From contig NC_090741.1 in assembly GCF_036898095.1 (NCBI RefSeq), positions 20,821,101-20,885,100 of the forward strand: a DNA stretch of 64,000 bases. The letters run 5' to 3'. Source of the DNA: Palaemon carinicauda (Eukaryota; Arthropoda; Malacostraca; Decapoda; Palaemonidae). The position numbers and the translations under genes were made by a program. Positions within the stretch are counted from its first letter, which is position 1, and the number at the start of each line of letters is the position of its first letter. This document shows, piece by piece, positions 1 through 11,992 of the stretch. The notes beneath the pieces were generated by a model, which did no database searches, was not told the origin of the DNA, and was given only the letters and a program-made list of their open reading frames with translations.

Positions 1-59
1 TTAAGAGTTAATGATAAGGTTATGAGATGTACGGGAAGGTGGATCAGTTTAAGTAATTG

Positions 60-624
60 GGGTCTGTTTTTGCAGCAAATTGTGGAGTGCAAGCAGATGT
101 ACGTCAGAGAGTGAATGAAGGATGCAAACTGTTGGGGGCAGTTAAGGGAGTAGTAAAAAATAGAGGGTTGCCACATGAATGTAAAGAAAGTTCTGTATGA
201 GAAAGTGATTGTACCAACTGTGATGTATAGATCGGAGTTGTGGGGAATGAAAGTGACAGAGAGACAGAAATTGAATATGTTTGAGATGAAGTGTCTAAGG
301 AGTATGGCCGGTGTATCTCGAGTAGATAGGGTTAAGAACGAAGTAGTTAAGGTGAGAACGGGTGTAAGAAATGAGTTAGTAGCTAGAGTGGATATGAATG
401 TGTTGAGGTGGTTTGGCCATATTGAGAGAATGGAAAATGGCTGTCAGCTAAAGACGGTGATGAATGCAAAAGTTGATGGGAGAAGTACAAGAGGAAGGCC
501 AAGGTTTGGGTTGATGGATGGAGTGAAGAAAGCTCTGGGTGATAGGAGGATAGATGTGAGAGAAGCAAGAGAGCGTGCTAGAAATAGGAATGAATGGCGA
601 GCGATTGTGACGCAGTTCCGGTAG
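60..624 (+). pseudogene. LINE reverse transcriptase C-terminal fragment
   Basis: The C-terminal part of a non-LTR retrotransposon ORF2, downstream of the RT palm. The open stretch 175-624 (149 aa) carries a thumb-like segment (VPTVMYRSELWGM) and the conserved tail WFGHIERM ... RGRPRFG ... NEWRAIVTQF seen at the end of many arthropod LINE polyproteins. Bases 60-174 encode the preceding residues (GVQADVRQRVNEGCK) in another frame, so at least one frameshift separates them. The window edge cuts off the rest. This is a 5'-incomplete, dead copy; the sequence ends in its own 3' UTR and then a (TA)n tract. The clade was not determined. Confidence 0.8.
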
Positions 625-867
625 GCCCAGCTGCTTCCTCCAGTGCCTTGGATGACCGCAGAGGTAGTAGCGGTAGGGGATTCAACGTTATGACGCCTCA
701 TCTGTGGTGGAAAATGTGGGAGGGTGGGCTGTGGCACCCTAGCAGTACCAGCCAAACTAGGTTGAGTCCCTTGTCCGGCTGGGAGGAACATAAAGAGGAG
801 AGGTCCCCTTTTTCGTTTCATTTGTTTGATGTCGGCTAACCCCCAAAATTGGGGGCAGTGCCTTGGT

Positions 868-868
<1 letters not shown>
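625..868 (+). repeat. 3' UTR of the LINE fragment
   Basis: Non-coding sequence directly after the RT stop codon, running to an abrupt (TA)n tract. This is the layout of a LINE 3' UTR with a simple-repeat tail. It contains no ORF with recognisable similarity. Confidence 0.6.
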
Positions 869-941
<73 letters not shown>

Positions 942-942
942 A
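869..942. repeat. (TA)n microsatellite
   Basis: Almost pure TA repeat with rare interruptions, at the end of the LINE 3' UTR and upstream of the SINE cluster. Confidence 0.9.
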
Positions 943-972
943 TATGTAGATAGATAGATATTATAAATGTTG

Positions 973-2036
973 CACATTTAGACGTGTTTTTCATATTCAT
1001 GTAAGCCATATATTTTAATACATAAATGTTTGGATTATCTTATGGACCTAATGATCAGAGTCCCAAGGCGGAACCACTCAAAGACAATAGCTTCTGACTG
1101 GTTGGGAATCGAACCCTGGTCCTTAAAGCTTTTTATGACAGTGACATATCTTTTAGCCACAAAGAAAGATAAAAGTCAATGACAATTCTTCTGTACTTAT
1201 ACATGTCGAATTCAGATTTTTTGTATTTAGAATTGGAATTAACCTATCTTCACTGTCGTTGCTCATTAGTATGTTTGTAATTGACATTCGATTAATGATA
1301 AAACATACACATGTAGAGGTGTTTATCATATTCACGTAAGCCATATATTTTAATACATGAATGTCTGGATTCTCTTATCGACGTTAGGATCAGAGTCCCA
1401 AGGGGAAATCACTTAAAGACGATAGCTTCTGACCGGACGGGAATCGAACTTGTCATGACCGTGACATAGCACTTAGCCATAAAGAAAGATAAAATTCAAA
1501 GAAAATTCTTCTGTATTTATACATGTTGAATTCAGGTTTTTTGTACTTAGAATTGGAATCAACCCATCTTCACCATCGTAGCTAATTGGTATGTTTGTAC
1601 TTGTAATTTGATTAATGATAAATCATGCACATTTAGACGTGTTTTTCATATTCAAATAAGCCATATATCATAATACATATATTTTAATACATTAATGTCT
1701 GGATTACATATATTTTAATACATTAATGTCTAGATTCTCTTATCGACCTAAGGATTAGAGTCCCAATGCGGAACCACTCAAAAACGTTAGCTTCTGACTG
1801 ACGGGGAATCAAACCTTGGTCCTGGAAGCTTGTTATGATAATGATATATCACTTAGCCACAATGAAAGATAAGAGTCAATGATAATTTTTCTGTACCTAT
1901 AGCAGTCGAATTCAGGTTTCTTTTTTTTTTTTTTTTTTTTTTTTAGAATTGAAATCAACCATTCTTAACCACCGCGCCATAGCTAATTGGTATTTTTGTA
2001 CTTGACATTCGATTAATGATGAAGTTTGCACATTTA
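973..2036 (-). repeat. Three degenerate tandem copies of a tRNA-like SINE
   Basis: Three head-to-tail copies of about 320-400 bp start near 973, 1307 and 1627, each opening with a variant of CATTTAGACGTGTTTTTCAT. On the minus strand each holds a pol III B-box-like motif: complement of 1105-1115 (GGTTCGATTCC), 1440-1450 and 1805-1815. Each then continues into a body with TGAGTGGTTCCGCC... and ...CCAAACATTTATGTATTAAAA, which is shared with copies near 34.7 and 52.1 kb. Copy three contains a 26-nt poly-T run near 1919-1944. The divergence between copies indicates an old duplication. Confidence 0.65.
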
Positions 2037-2238
2037 GCTACAATGGTGAAGATGGGTTGATTCCAATTCTAAGTCCAAAAAATCTGAATTCGACAGGTTA
2101 AAGTACAGAAGAATGGTCATTGACTTTCATCTTTCTTCAATTCCAAGGACTAAGTCACTGTCATAACAAACTTCCTGGAGCATGGTTCGAATCCCGGCAG
2201 GTTAGAAGCTATCGATTTTGAGTGGTTCCGCCTTGTGA
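2037..2238 (+). repeat. tRNA-like SINE copy, opposite orientation
   Basis: The same family as the three upstream copies but inverted. It has the block ATGGTGAAGATGGGTT, then GAATTCGACAGG, then a B-box GGTTCGAATCC at 2184-2194, then the body GAGTGGTTCCGCC, and it ends in (TA)n. The same order of blocks occurs in the 331-bp array at 30.7-32.9 kb. Confidence 0.65.
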
Positions 2239-2273
<35 letters not shown>

Positions 2274-2287
2274 TATATATATATATA

Positions 2288-2348
<61 letters not shown>
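2239..2348. repeat. (TA)n microsatellite
   Basis: Long TA tract between the SINE tail and the (ATT)n tail of a minus-strand LINE. Confidence 0.9.
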
Positions 2349-2352
<4 letters not shown>

Positions 2353-2589
2353 ATTATTATTACTATCCAAGCTACAACCCTAATTGGAAAAGCAAAATGC
2401 TATAAGCACAGGGGCTCCAATAGGGAAAAATAGCCCAGTGAGGAAAGGAAATAAGGAAATAAATAACTGAAGAGAACAAATTAACAGTAAATCATTCTAA
2501 AAAAAGTAACAACGTCATAACAGATATGTCATATATAAACTATGAACAACTTCAAAAACAAATATGTCATATATAAACTATAAAAAGAC
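2349..2589 (-). repeat. LINE 3' UTR with (AAT)n tail
   Basis: Read on the minus strand, this region follows the RT stop codon and ends in GGGTTGTAGCTTGGATAGT followed by AAT repeats, then the (TA)n tract. Related 3' UTR sequence recurs near 4.8-5.3, 43.1-43.6 and 56.0-56.4 kb, so this LINE family is multi-copy in the window. Confidence 0.7.
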
Positions 2590-4011
2590 TCATGTCCGCC
2601 TGGTCAACAAAAAAGCATTTGCTCCAACTTTGAACTTTTGAAGTTCTACTGATTCAACAACCCGATTAGGAAGATCATTCCACAACTTGGTAACAGCTGG
2701 AATAAAACTTCTAGAGTACTGCGTGGTATGGAGTCTTATGATGGAAAAGGCCTGGCTATTAGAATTAACTGCCAGCCTAGTATTACGAACAGGATAGAAT
2801 TGTCCAGGGAGATCTGAATGTAAAGGATGGTCAGAGTTATGAAAAATCTTATGCAACATGCATAATGAACTAATTGAACGACGGTGCCAGAGATTAATAT
2901 CTAGATCAGGAATAAGAAATTTAATAGACCGTAAGTTTCTGTCCAACAAATTAAGATGAGAATCAGCAGCTGAAGACCAGACAGGAGAACAATACTCAAA
3001 ACAAGGTAGAATAAAAGAATTAAAACACTTCTTCAGAATAGATTGATCACCGAATATCTTAAGAGACTTTCTCAATAAGCCAATTTTTTGTGCAATTGAA
3101 GAAGACACAGACCTTATATGTTTCTCAAAAGTAAATTTGCTGTCGAGAATCACACCTAAAATTTTGAAAGAGTCATACAAATTTAAAGAAACATTATCAA
3201 TACTGAGATCCGGATGTTGAGGAGCCACCGTCCTTGACCTACTTACAATCATACTTTGAGTTTTGTTAGGATTCAACTTCATACCCCATAACTTGCACCA
3301 TGCACTAATTTTAGCTAGATCTCTATTAAGGGATTCACCAACCCCAGGTCTACATTCAGGGGATGGAATTGATGCAAAGAGAGTAGCATCATCTGCATAT
3401 GCAACAAGCTTATTTTCTAGGCCAAACCACATGTCATGTGTATATAGTATGAAAAGTAATGGGCCAAGAACACTACCCTGTGGAACACCGGATATCACAT
3501 TCCTATACTCACTATGGTGCCCATCAACAACTACTCTTTGAGATCTACAACTTAAAAAATCAATAATAATGCTAAGAAACGACCCACCCACTCCCAACTG
3601 TTTCAGTTTGAAAACAAGGGCCTCATGATTAACACGGTCAAAGGCAGCACTAAAATCAAGGCCAATCATACGAACTTCACGACCACAATCAAGGGATTTC
3701 TGTACTGCATTGGAGATTGTAAGAAGGGCATCACATGCTCCAAGGCCTTTACGAAAACCAAATTGCAAACTAGGGAATAGATGATTACCTTCAGCAAACC
3801 TATTAAGACGTTTTGCCAGAAGACGTTCAAAAACTTTAGATAATATGGGAGTTATGGAAATTGGGCGGTAATCAGTGGGACTTGAGCTACCACAAACACA
3901 TTTACATAGAGGAGTAACATTACCAATTCTCCAACAAGTGCTAAAAGCTCCTCTTCTTGCTAACTTGCGCAAAATAACAGATAACTTTGGAGCTAAGAAA
4001 TCTGCTGTCTT
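2590..4011 (-). CDS. LINE (Jockey/CR1-like) reverse transcriptase, 5'-truncated
   Basis: An open frame of about 470 codons encoding the RT and C-terminal part of a non-LTR retrotransposon polyprotein, the enzyme that copies element RNA at a nicked target. Counting from the residue encoded at 3972, visible motifs are DYRPISITPILSKVFERLL (about 34-52), palm motif A IGLDFSAAFD with Asp106, SGVPQGSVLGPLLF (161-174), and the catalytic YADD at 192-195. The C-terminus is intact to the stop (FLLTRRT). The frame stays open upstream of 3972 to about 4011 (TADFLAPKLS), where the sequence changes abruptly into a plus-strand LINE fragment. The endonuclease domain is missing, so the copy cannot be autonomous. 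The RT frame has no stop, which suggests a fairly young copy. Confidence 0.85.
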   Translation of the reverse strand, partial: KTADFLAPKLSVILRKLARRGAFSTCWRIGNVTPLCKCVCGSSSPTDYRPISITPILSKVFERLLAKRLNRFAEGNHLFPSLQFGFRKGLGACDALLTISNAVQKSLDCGREVRMIGLDFSAAFDRVNHEALVFKLKQLGVGGSFLSIIIDFLSCRSQRVVVDGHHSEYRNVISGVPQGSVLGPLLFILYTHDMWFGLENKLVAYADDATLFASIPSPECRPGVGESLNRDLAKISAWCKLWGMKLNPNKTQSMIVSRSRTVAPQHPDLSIDNVSLNLYDSFKILGVILDSKFTFEKHIRSVSSSIAQKIGLLRKSLKIFGDQSILKKCFNSFILPCFEYCSPVWSSAADSHLNLLDRNLRSIKFLIPDLDINLWHRRSISSLCMLHKIFHNSDHPLHSDLPGQFYPVRNTRLAVNSNSQAFSIIRLHTTQYSRSFIPAVTKLWNDLPNRVVESVELQKFKVGANAFLLTRRT

Positions 4012-4620
4012 TATGAGAATGGAATGTGCAATGGAAAATGAAATATCATTTAAAGGAGAATATTTAGGAACTATGATCTCTAATACATGGGAGTTTAATG
4101 AAAGATTGAAAAAAGCAAATCAGACAATGGCTACGTTAGATAGAATTTGGAAAACAAATCGCCTGAAATTACACAAATATCAGACTATATACAGTATCAG
4201 TTTAGTGAGATCAGTGTTACTATATGGATATGAGTCGTGGTATGTCAATGAAACAATATCCAACAGATTTAGTAGATTTAAGAACAAAGCCTCCATAAAG
4301 AATATTGGGAAAGGGTTAGAAATGAAAATATAACAGAGATTATTCGAGTGCCATATGTGGATGAGATCATGGTGAGGAGCAGATGGAGATGGTTTGGGCA
4401 TGCTCTTTGCACTCCCCAAGAGAGACTAGTTCAACAGACTTTCAACTGTGCTCCTCAAGGCACTAGAAGAGTTGGAAGACCCAGACCTACATGGCTGAGG
4501 ACGATGAAACGGGAAATAAGATATGACGAATGGAGAAGTATTGATTTAAAGGGTCATGATGGAGACGACTGGCGAAATCTAATTGAGGCCCTTTGCGTCA
4601 ACAGGCATAGGATGAGATGA
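4012..4620 (+). pseudogene. LINE RT C-terminal fragment (second family)
   Basis: The 3' part of another LINE ORF2 in two frames. The first covers about 4018-4333 (FKGEYLGTMIS ... LVRSVLLYGYESW). The second is 4348-4620 (SRWRWFGHALCTP ... RRVGRPRPTW ... NLIEALCVNRHRMR). LLYGYESW is the typical end of the RT thumb, and RWFGH ... GRP is the conserved C-terminal segment. A stop and frame change near 4333-4348 break it. The tail is (TA)n then (GA)n. It is fused head-on to the minus-strand LINE at about 4011. Confidence 0.75.
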
Positions 4621-4623
4621 TAA

Positions 4624-4624
<1 letters not shown>

Positions 4625-4704
<80 letters not shown>
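4625..4704. repeat. (TA)n(GA)n compound microsatellite
   Basis: TA repeat followed without a gap by a GA repeat of about 48 nt, immediately after a LINE stop codon. Confidence 0.9.
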
Positions 4705-4706
<2 letters not shown>

Positions 4707-4769
4707 AATAACTAAAATGCAGTAGTTAATACAGTATGGACGTGAATAAACCGTTCCCCTTAGATACAC

Positions 4770-5290
4770 AGTCTTTTTTTCAGTGAGGAGAGAAAATAAG
4801 AAAACTACAAGTAAAGTAATTAGTAATCAAAATAAAAAAAATATAAGAACATTAACAGCATTAAAATAGATATTTCATAAATAAACTATAAATTTTTTTT
4901 AAAAACAAGAGGAAGAGAAATAAGGTAGAATAGTATGCCCGAGCATACCCTCAAGCAGGGAACTCTTCCCCAAGACGGTGAAATACCGTGGTACAGAGGC
5001 AATGGCATTGTCCAAGACCAGAGAACAATGGTTTGATTTTGGAGTGGCGTCTCATAGAAGAGTTGCTTACCATAGCTAAAGCGTCACTTCTACTCTTACC
5101 AAAAGGAAAGTAGCTAACTCCATGAACGAGGAAGAATTGTTTGATAATATTAGTGTTGTTAGATATATGAGGACAGAGGAGAATATGTAAAGAATAGGCC
5201 GGACTATTTGGTGTATTTGTAGGCAAAAGGATAATGAGCTGTAACCAGAGACAAGGGTCCAATGCAGTACTGTCTGGTCATACAAATAAC
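4770..5290 (-). repeat. LINE 3' UTR fragment
   Basis: Non-coding dispersed repeat. The part 4770-4880 resembles the 3' UTR of the LINE at 2.35-2.6 kb (CAGTGAGGAG..., ATATTTCATAAATAAACTATAAA). The part 4920-5290 matches, in the opposite orientation, 11.3-11.6 kb and 43.1-43.4 kb (shared core around TTGTTCTCTAGTCCTGGGTAG on the other strand). Short ORFs here have no recognisable product. Confidence 0.6.
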
Positions 5291-5407
5291 TCTCTAGCGG
5301 TGTTATCTCAATGAGTGGTAACAGTATTTACATACCGCTGATAATGAAAAAATATGTTATTAAAAATAGCTCCCAGAATTTTAATAATGCTATTATCAAT
5401 AATAGAT

Positions 5408-5422
5408 ACACAAACACACACA

Positions 5423-5481
<59 letters not shown>
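5408..5481. repeat. (CA)n(TA)n microsatellite
   Basis: Short CA tract followed by about 55 nt of TA. Confidence 0.9.
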
Positions 5482-5482
<1 letters not shown>

Positions 5483-8400
5483 GTGCGTCTATCAGCCTGT
5501 GTATAATCATGAGAAAGTCTATTGAAATTTCGAGTTTACTTTTGGATAAGGTTAGAATTAATATTATATACGGGTGGTGACCATCTTGATTGTCAAACTG
5601 TCTTTTTCTCTTGTTATGGTTAAATATCTCCACAGTAAGGCCTATATTGAGTTCTCTGGGGTGAATTATCTTTTCTATATAGCCTTTATAAAATTTTAAA
5701 TAATTGTCATAATCTTAGCTAAAATGACACATCAGATTACCTCTGATTATTTATAAAGAATAAAATTTTACCATATGCATTGACCTTTTGACTTGTTACA
5801 TATTAGGTTCCCTGGTGTCATACATCTATCCATAGGACAATAGAGCAGGGCGTTGGGAACCAGCGTGTTATTGCAAAAGGAACTTGGTAATTTTCTATAT
5901 CTTGTTTGATTAAATCTGTCGTCTCCTAATCCCAATAAGAAAATTGCCATGCTGTACATATTAGACACTGATGCCCGACTGATGTGAATCTCCATAAAAA
6001 ATTCTCTCAGGTAATTAGCGAAGAGGTTTTCTTCAATTATTATTCATATTTTGATAATCATGAATTATGTATTACTTACTATATCTTATTACTTTAGATT
6101 TCCTACGTTCGCCCTTAACTCTTGTTCCATCTACCTTTCCTACATACCCAAGGGATATGTTATCGTTTCCTCTTTTACTATGCAATAGTACAATGATTCG
6201 CGTTCGCTTGACTCTACAGAAATAATAATCTTTCTTATTGCCGTCACCATCTCCGGGGATTTCTCACGTTTACAAATTTCATTTACGATCGTTCTTCTAC
6301 AGTTTATTCTACAACAATCGAGAAACAGATTTTATATCGTAAACAGAAACAGATCAAACAATGTTTCTACACATTATTAATTGATCACTTTCCGGGGTTC
6401 TACATAATGATTCGAGTAGAGTGGCTTTATACTTAAATTACGCATTAAAATCTAATGATTTTTTTTTTCATGGGAGCTGTTACCTACTCTTAGATTTAGC
6501 AGAGAATTTCGTGAATTGTTCAAGAAAACTATTTAATGAGTAAGAAAAAATTTGAAAAACATTTTCCTATAAAGAAGCATTGTGGAATAAAGTGTATTTG
6601 TAAAGTAAGGTTATAATTTATTTTTCGAAAGAAGTTGTGCAAATATACATAATCTCTTAAACGCTTTTCTCATATATATATTAATTTCAGTTCATTGTTA
6701 ATCCTTTGACGTTTAGGCTTATTAACATGAGAGGCGGATACCTAAATGTTAGAGCATGATGTCATAAGCATTCTTTTAACATGTGATACCTTTGATCTCT
6801 TCTGATAGATAAAAAAAAATACATCTTTTTACCATGACGTTTAGTCAGTCTCGTCCACATCTCACTTACAACAGTTAAGCATTAAATCTGGGTCAAAACC
6901 AGCTCTTACTCTGTTTCATTGGACAAAAAAATTTGTTATTCAGAAACTGTTATGGTGTGGAAATGAGAGACTTAAATTCAATTGAGGTTCTTTCACATCA
7001 AACGCGTCATTTATACAGTGGTCTTCAAAAGAAGAGAAATCGAAAACGAAATGTATATGTTCCCGATAATGAGTGAAACTCAACAATTGTATAGAATACC
7101 TAGGCATTTTGAAGAAAGTCTCATAATTTTTGGCAAAGTATTGCTTTGTTATATTATTTACGTAGGCATTTCAGACAATACCTAAGTATCCCATAATAAG
7201 CATTTAGGTTAGATTCTTTGTTAGCGATGTTCAGTAAATTAATTGAATAGAAAATAATTATTAAACTTTCACAATACAAAATGAGTAAAAGAACAAAGTT
7301 TACATACTTAAGTGACAAAGCCATTATACACAAGACTTGAAATGATTGACGGAAAATCACATTAGTTCGTTCTGTTTATTGCAACAATCTATACTTTAAT
7401 GATATTTCGAGTTACATTGCTCATTTCTTTAACGGAAATACTTTACTCTCCTTAACATTTTCTTTTGCACATTCGCATCGTAAAACCTTGTACACTTCCC
7501 GTTAAACGTTGCGTTGAAGATGATCAAAGAGATATTTCAGCAATATGTGGGACACTACAATTGCCCGTAAAGACTTCTTGCATAGAGAAAATTGTGATCT
7601 TAAAACTAGGTGTTATAATGCTCTTTTGTCCTGCCCACTTGATAAAGTCCATCGTGGACATCAATACATATGGCTAAAATATTTCCAGCATTTCCACGTG
7701 ATTTATCACAAACAAGAATGGATATCCTAACAGCAGAATCTTTTGGTATTTAAAAAAAAAAAGTAACAATTACCTACTGCTGTTATCTCATTAATCACCA
7801 TGTTTCTTACTTTGCCGGAAATGAACTGGGTAATGTATAGAATACCTAGGAAATGTCCATATATCATTTAAATTCAGAATATGCATTGACATTTTTTGGC
7901 ATTCTATAAAAGGAAAAGATAACATATAAAAAATATCAAATTCCACACATATACTATTGCAGACAACTTTAACTGGAAGCGTACTCTAATTTGATCAGTC
8001 CATTTTACAGCAGATGACTACGATGATGACATGATTTAACGGCTACTATGAATTGAAAAAAAACCCAAAATCAATGTGCACAGGCGTTTTACCCAGTTGT
8101 AAGTTACATAACAAGTTGAACAATTTTCTGAAAACATGCAAGATACATTTCTTCTCGACTCTTAAGATATTTTACCGACTCTGACATTAATATTACAACA
8201 CAGTAAATTTGATTAGACTATGAAATTAGAGTTCTGTGCCTTTATCTTTAAGTAACCTTTAACAACATCATATGATAGACTTAATGTTTTTTTTTTCAGG
8301 AACATAAATTGTTTCGGCCTTGCTTTAGTGAAATTCAAAAGGCAATAGTGTCTTTTCACTATGAGCCATAGTGTAAGGACTTACGAAGGAAGTCCGGGAA

Positions 8401-9261
8401 ATGTTATGTGCCATTCAGAGACCAGAAATTTCTCCAGAAGTCTCTGGTCAGATTATTATTGCACGACATAAAGACAGTTCTGAATAAAAAGCAATCACGC
8501 AAGTAGAGAAAGTGAAAAAGTTGAAGAAAAATAGAGCATTTGGAAAAGTCTAATGACGTACTCCAGAAACTAGTTAGTTAGGAAAAGGAACATGCCGAAC
8601 CTAACCTCACATTAACGTAAATAAGGGAGATAGTTCAACACAGATAAGTGCTCTTATTACTAATAAACCTGTTCGATGAAGACATATCACCAGCTATCAC
8701 TCTCAGAATCATGAGCACCAAATGCTATTCATAATGCGAACTAAGAGAAGATTTCCTTGGCCATTTAAAAGCACGCTCAACTAACGAGCACAAAGTCTGA
8801 AACGTGAGCTGGGTATTTTGCACTCTGTTCTGTCAGTGGTCAGGGCTAAATCAGAAATAATGACGGAAACAGGAAAACTTGTCGTAATTTAAAATTATAT
8901 TTGCTAGTTACTGGAATTATGACAAAGGGATAGTTTTTATATGTAATGCATGATGAAGCTCAAGTAATGTTAACAGGTTTGACGCGAAGCTGGAAACAAC
9001 CCTTATACTACTATAATGACTCCATTTTCCATAAAACACGTACAGTACTTCTATTTTTATAAATGTTGAAAAAACTAACTTTGCCGTTATAGCAATTGTC
9101 CACGATCTTAGATGTAGTATTTTTCGGGTTTGGAAATAATTCTAGATTGGTCCTCTCAACACTGATTTTTTATACTTTCAAGACCATGTGCTGATAAGAA
9201 TCTTTTCATATTTTTTAGGTACTCCCTGCGTGATAAAGTTAATTAAAAATATATTTGGAGC
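5482..9261. other. Unrecognised AT-rich stretch without a supportable gene
   Basis: About 3.8 kb with only short ORFs (up to about 75 aa) that show no recognisable motifs and no splice-linked continuation I could follow. There is no clear tandem repeat, TIR or LINE tail. A segment near 8.3-8.9 kb has the density of degenerate coding sequence, but no protein family was recognised. Confidence 0.4.
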
Positions 9262-9485
9262 CCCGTTTTCGAGTCCCGTTCAAACTTGTTAGTTCCTTTG
9301 TTCGCTGCAACCTTACTATGCTTGTGAGCTAAGGATGGGAAGTTTGGGGGAGCCTATAGGTCTACCAGCTGAGTCATCAGCAGCTATTGTCTGGCCCTCC
9401 CTGGTCCTATCTTGGGTGGAGAGGGGGCTTGGGCGCTGATATTATGTATATATGATCAGTCTCTGCCATTCATGAACAGCCTTAT
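9262..9485 (+). repeat. tRNA-derived SINE, second family, 5'-truncated
   Basis: Contains a B-box-like TTCGAGTCCCG followed by a body (AAACTTGTTAGTTCCTTTG, CTTGTGAGCTAAGGATG, GGGCTTGGGCGCTGAT) that recurs at 44.54-44.83 kb (plus) and at 46.85-47.0 and 51.69-52.02 kb (minus). The A-box half of the head seems to be missing here. Confidence 0.65.
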
Positions 9486-10650
9486 AAAAAATGTATCTGA
9501 GTATGCGTCAGCATAAATATTTAACAATACACATATCACAGTGTGTAAAGTATGTTGTTCAGGTACTGTGAAATTTATGTTCGAAGACATTTCATTTGTT
9601 TAGAAGAAATGGTGTTACTAGCGAGCTACAATGCGTAGAAAATTGCCGGTTTTATAGCTACGGTGAAAACATGGTTACATGTCATGAATTCCTCTAAGAT
9701 GTTTCTTGATATAAAAGCATATAGTGCATTGGGAGTAATTTAAATAGTCAGAAAAAAATTATATTATGATGAAATGGGCATAAAGAACCCCAGATTCAAT
9801 TATACATTCCAAAAAGGTGTAATATCTTACCATTCAATGTTTTAGCTATATAGCATGCGAAATAAGTTATGGCATTTCATTCATCATGATGCAGAGATTA
9901 TTTGAACACTGTCTGGAAAGTTTCTTGGATGCATTAAGCAGATGAAGCGTTCACATGATTATGCCAATAAAATCAAGTTATAAGTAGATGAAAATACATT
10001 TTCTTAGATAGGTATAATGCACTTTTCAGTATTAAGGTACTATATACTACGACAAAGGAAATGAAAACCTTGGCCCTTAAATTGATATCATCAAGCTGTG
10101 ATGGATACGGATCTAATAAATCTTTCCATGACAGGGAACTGGCCTTGGAAATATATATAGCAAACGTATTGTTTGAAATCAGGAGACACTCTCATCAAAG
10201 AACAGTCCTTAAGATATATCGGTGGATATAAATTGAAACATTTTCTTTTAAATATTCAAATATAGGTTACATCGTTAACTGTAAACTTCATATATATATA
10301 TGGGTCTATTATATAATTGAAGAAAAACAATGGTTGTAAAAACCGGCACCTATATCTTAATTCTGTGCGAGGCAAAAAAATCAAAACCGGTACAGTGTTC
10401 GAATGTGTATGAAACACGTGCGGTACAATTCCATCTACATTAAAACTGCCTTTTGGTCTGCCATTATGTTAGAGTTAAAATAAAGTTAATTGACCTAAAG
10501 AACTTTTGCTCTCAATATTTTCCTCTTTTTGTAAGATTTAGTACTTATGTCAACTTTCTCTTTGTGTAGGGTCAAAAGAAACTTACTACATTTCCTCGGA
10601 TATAACTTGTGCAATTCTTTGAAGTATGGTCTGACGTAAAGGAAATGTAC
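9486..10650. other. Unrecognised AT-rich stretch
   Basis: No ORF above about 60 aa with recognisable similarity and no tandem or inverted repeat seen by eye. It may contain old transposon remains. Confidence 0.35.
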
Positions 10651-10862
10651 CCTCATCATCATCATCATCACCATCTCCTCCTACGCTTCTTAAGGAAAAT
10701 GGCCTCTGTTAGATTTCGTCAGTCGTCACTATCATTATAAATGGATTGGCTGGAGTCACTTTCCATAATTAGATAGGCACTGTGCATCACAAGGAACTGG
10801 ATATCCCTCGATTAATCTTGCCACCGAATCCTCTGTAGATTTAGTCGGTCTATGGAAAGAGA
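10651..10862 (-). repeat. LINE tail-like dispersed repeat
   Basis: Starts with (CAT)n. Read on the minus strand, it then resembles the end of the LINE fragment at 4.56-4.62 kb (GACTGACGAAATCTAACAG versus GACTGGCGAAATCTAATTG). The second half (CAAGGAACTGGATATCC, AATCCTCTGTAGATTTAGTC) matches 54.82-54.91 kb in the opposite orientation. Non-coding. Confidence 0.5.
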
Positions 10863-11309
10863 AAATATGTACTTTAGTTGAAAATAAATTAAAAAGAAAA
10901 TCCCTTAAGAAGTAGTTTTCGATCCCCGGTTAACCAACCTCTCATTTAAAGGTCCCAGGCTTTAATATTCGTGAAATATAGAAATTAACCTATCCTTTCT
11001 AGTTGACATTTTAACCTGGTATTGCTCCAAAATCGACATGTCAAAACTAGAAGATTAAATCAAAATTGCTGATATCTACTTTCTCTCTATTTCCAGCCAC
11101 TTATAAGATCACGAGTTCCCTGTGATATTTAGATAACAAACCTTTTAGTCTAGTTGAAGGCACAAGTGATATAGAGGAATACAAGATACTTGAAATAGCG
11201 ATGGTATTTATAATGACATTCAACAGTTCTGAACATATCATAGGTTGCAGGTGTACCAAGGCATCAGCCACCCGTTGTGATACTACCGCATGGGAGTTCC
11301 TGTGTCCTT
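10863..11309. other. No recognisable feature
   Basis: AT-rich sequence with no convincing ORF, repeat family or RNA gene. Confidence 0.35.
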
Positions 11310-11600
11310 TAAATGGCCAGATAATAAAACATTGGATTCCTCTCAGGTTACTGTTCATTTTTTATTTGCCTACATAAACACGTCGAGTAGCCTAGCCTAT
11401 TATTTATGCATTCACCTCTTTCTTTATAGACCTGACAACACTTCTCGTCTAGGAGAAGGACAGTCCAAGATCAAAACATTGTTCTCTAGTCCTGGGTAGT
11501 GCCATAGCCTCTGTATCATGGTCTTCCATTGTCTTGGGTTGGAGTTCTTTTGGATGAATGTACACTCCGGGATAATATTTTATTTTTGTTATATTTCTCT
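11310..11600 (+). repeat. LINE 3' UTR fragment
   Basis: Homologous, in the opposite orientation, to 4.92-5.29 kb and collinear with 43.08-43.44 kb (blocks around TAGGAGAAGGACA and TTGTTCTCTAGTCCTGGGTAG). It carries no coding capacity. Confidence 0.55.
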
Positions 11601-11992
11601 TGTTACTTTTAAACGGTGAGAGGGTAGGCTTAATAGCACAGTAATGGATGTATGGTGGTTTATCTAAAGCTTTTCCCTATCTCTTTCTCTCTGGTATTTA
11701 CTTTGAAAACCCTCGTTATTGTCCTTCCTTCAGTTGGAGCCTCTATCTAGGAGATTACTTAGCCTTGCGTGGTGTGCCAGCTCTGCCTTGTTGACCAGTT
11801 TTATCGAACATTTGGTCTTTAGTGTATGAATTGCAAGAGTTGCTCTGTATGTATTTGTGTAAATGTTTTTTTTTTCTTTTGAATCATTATTGTTTTTTCT
11901 TCAGATATGATGAGACTTATTTGTCGAGGAATATTGTGCAAAACTCAGGGCCAATACGTCTTAGACTTCAACAGTATCATCTAATGTATCAT

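Noticed and set aside
8300..8900. A Tc1/mariner transposase remnant
   Set aside because: Six-frame reading gave only vague resemblance and no catalytic DD motif.
10655..10680. CRISPR-like or other array at the CATCATCAT tract
   Set aside because: Simple trinucleotide repeat at a LINE tail; the DNA is eukaryotic.
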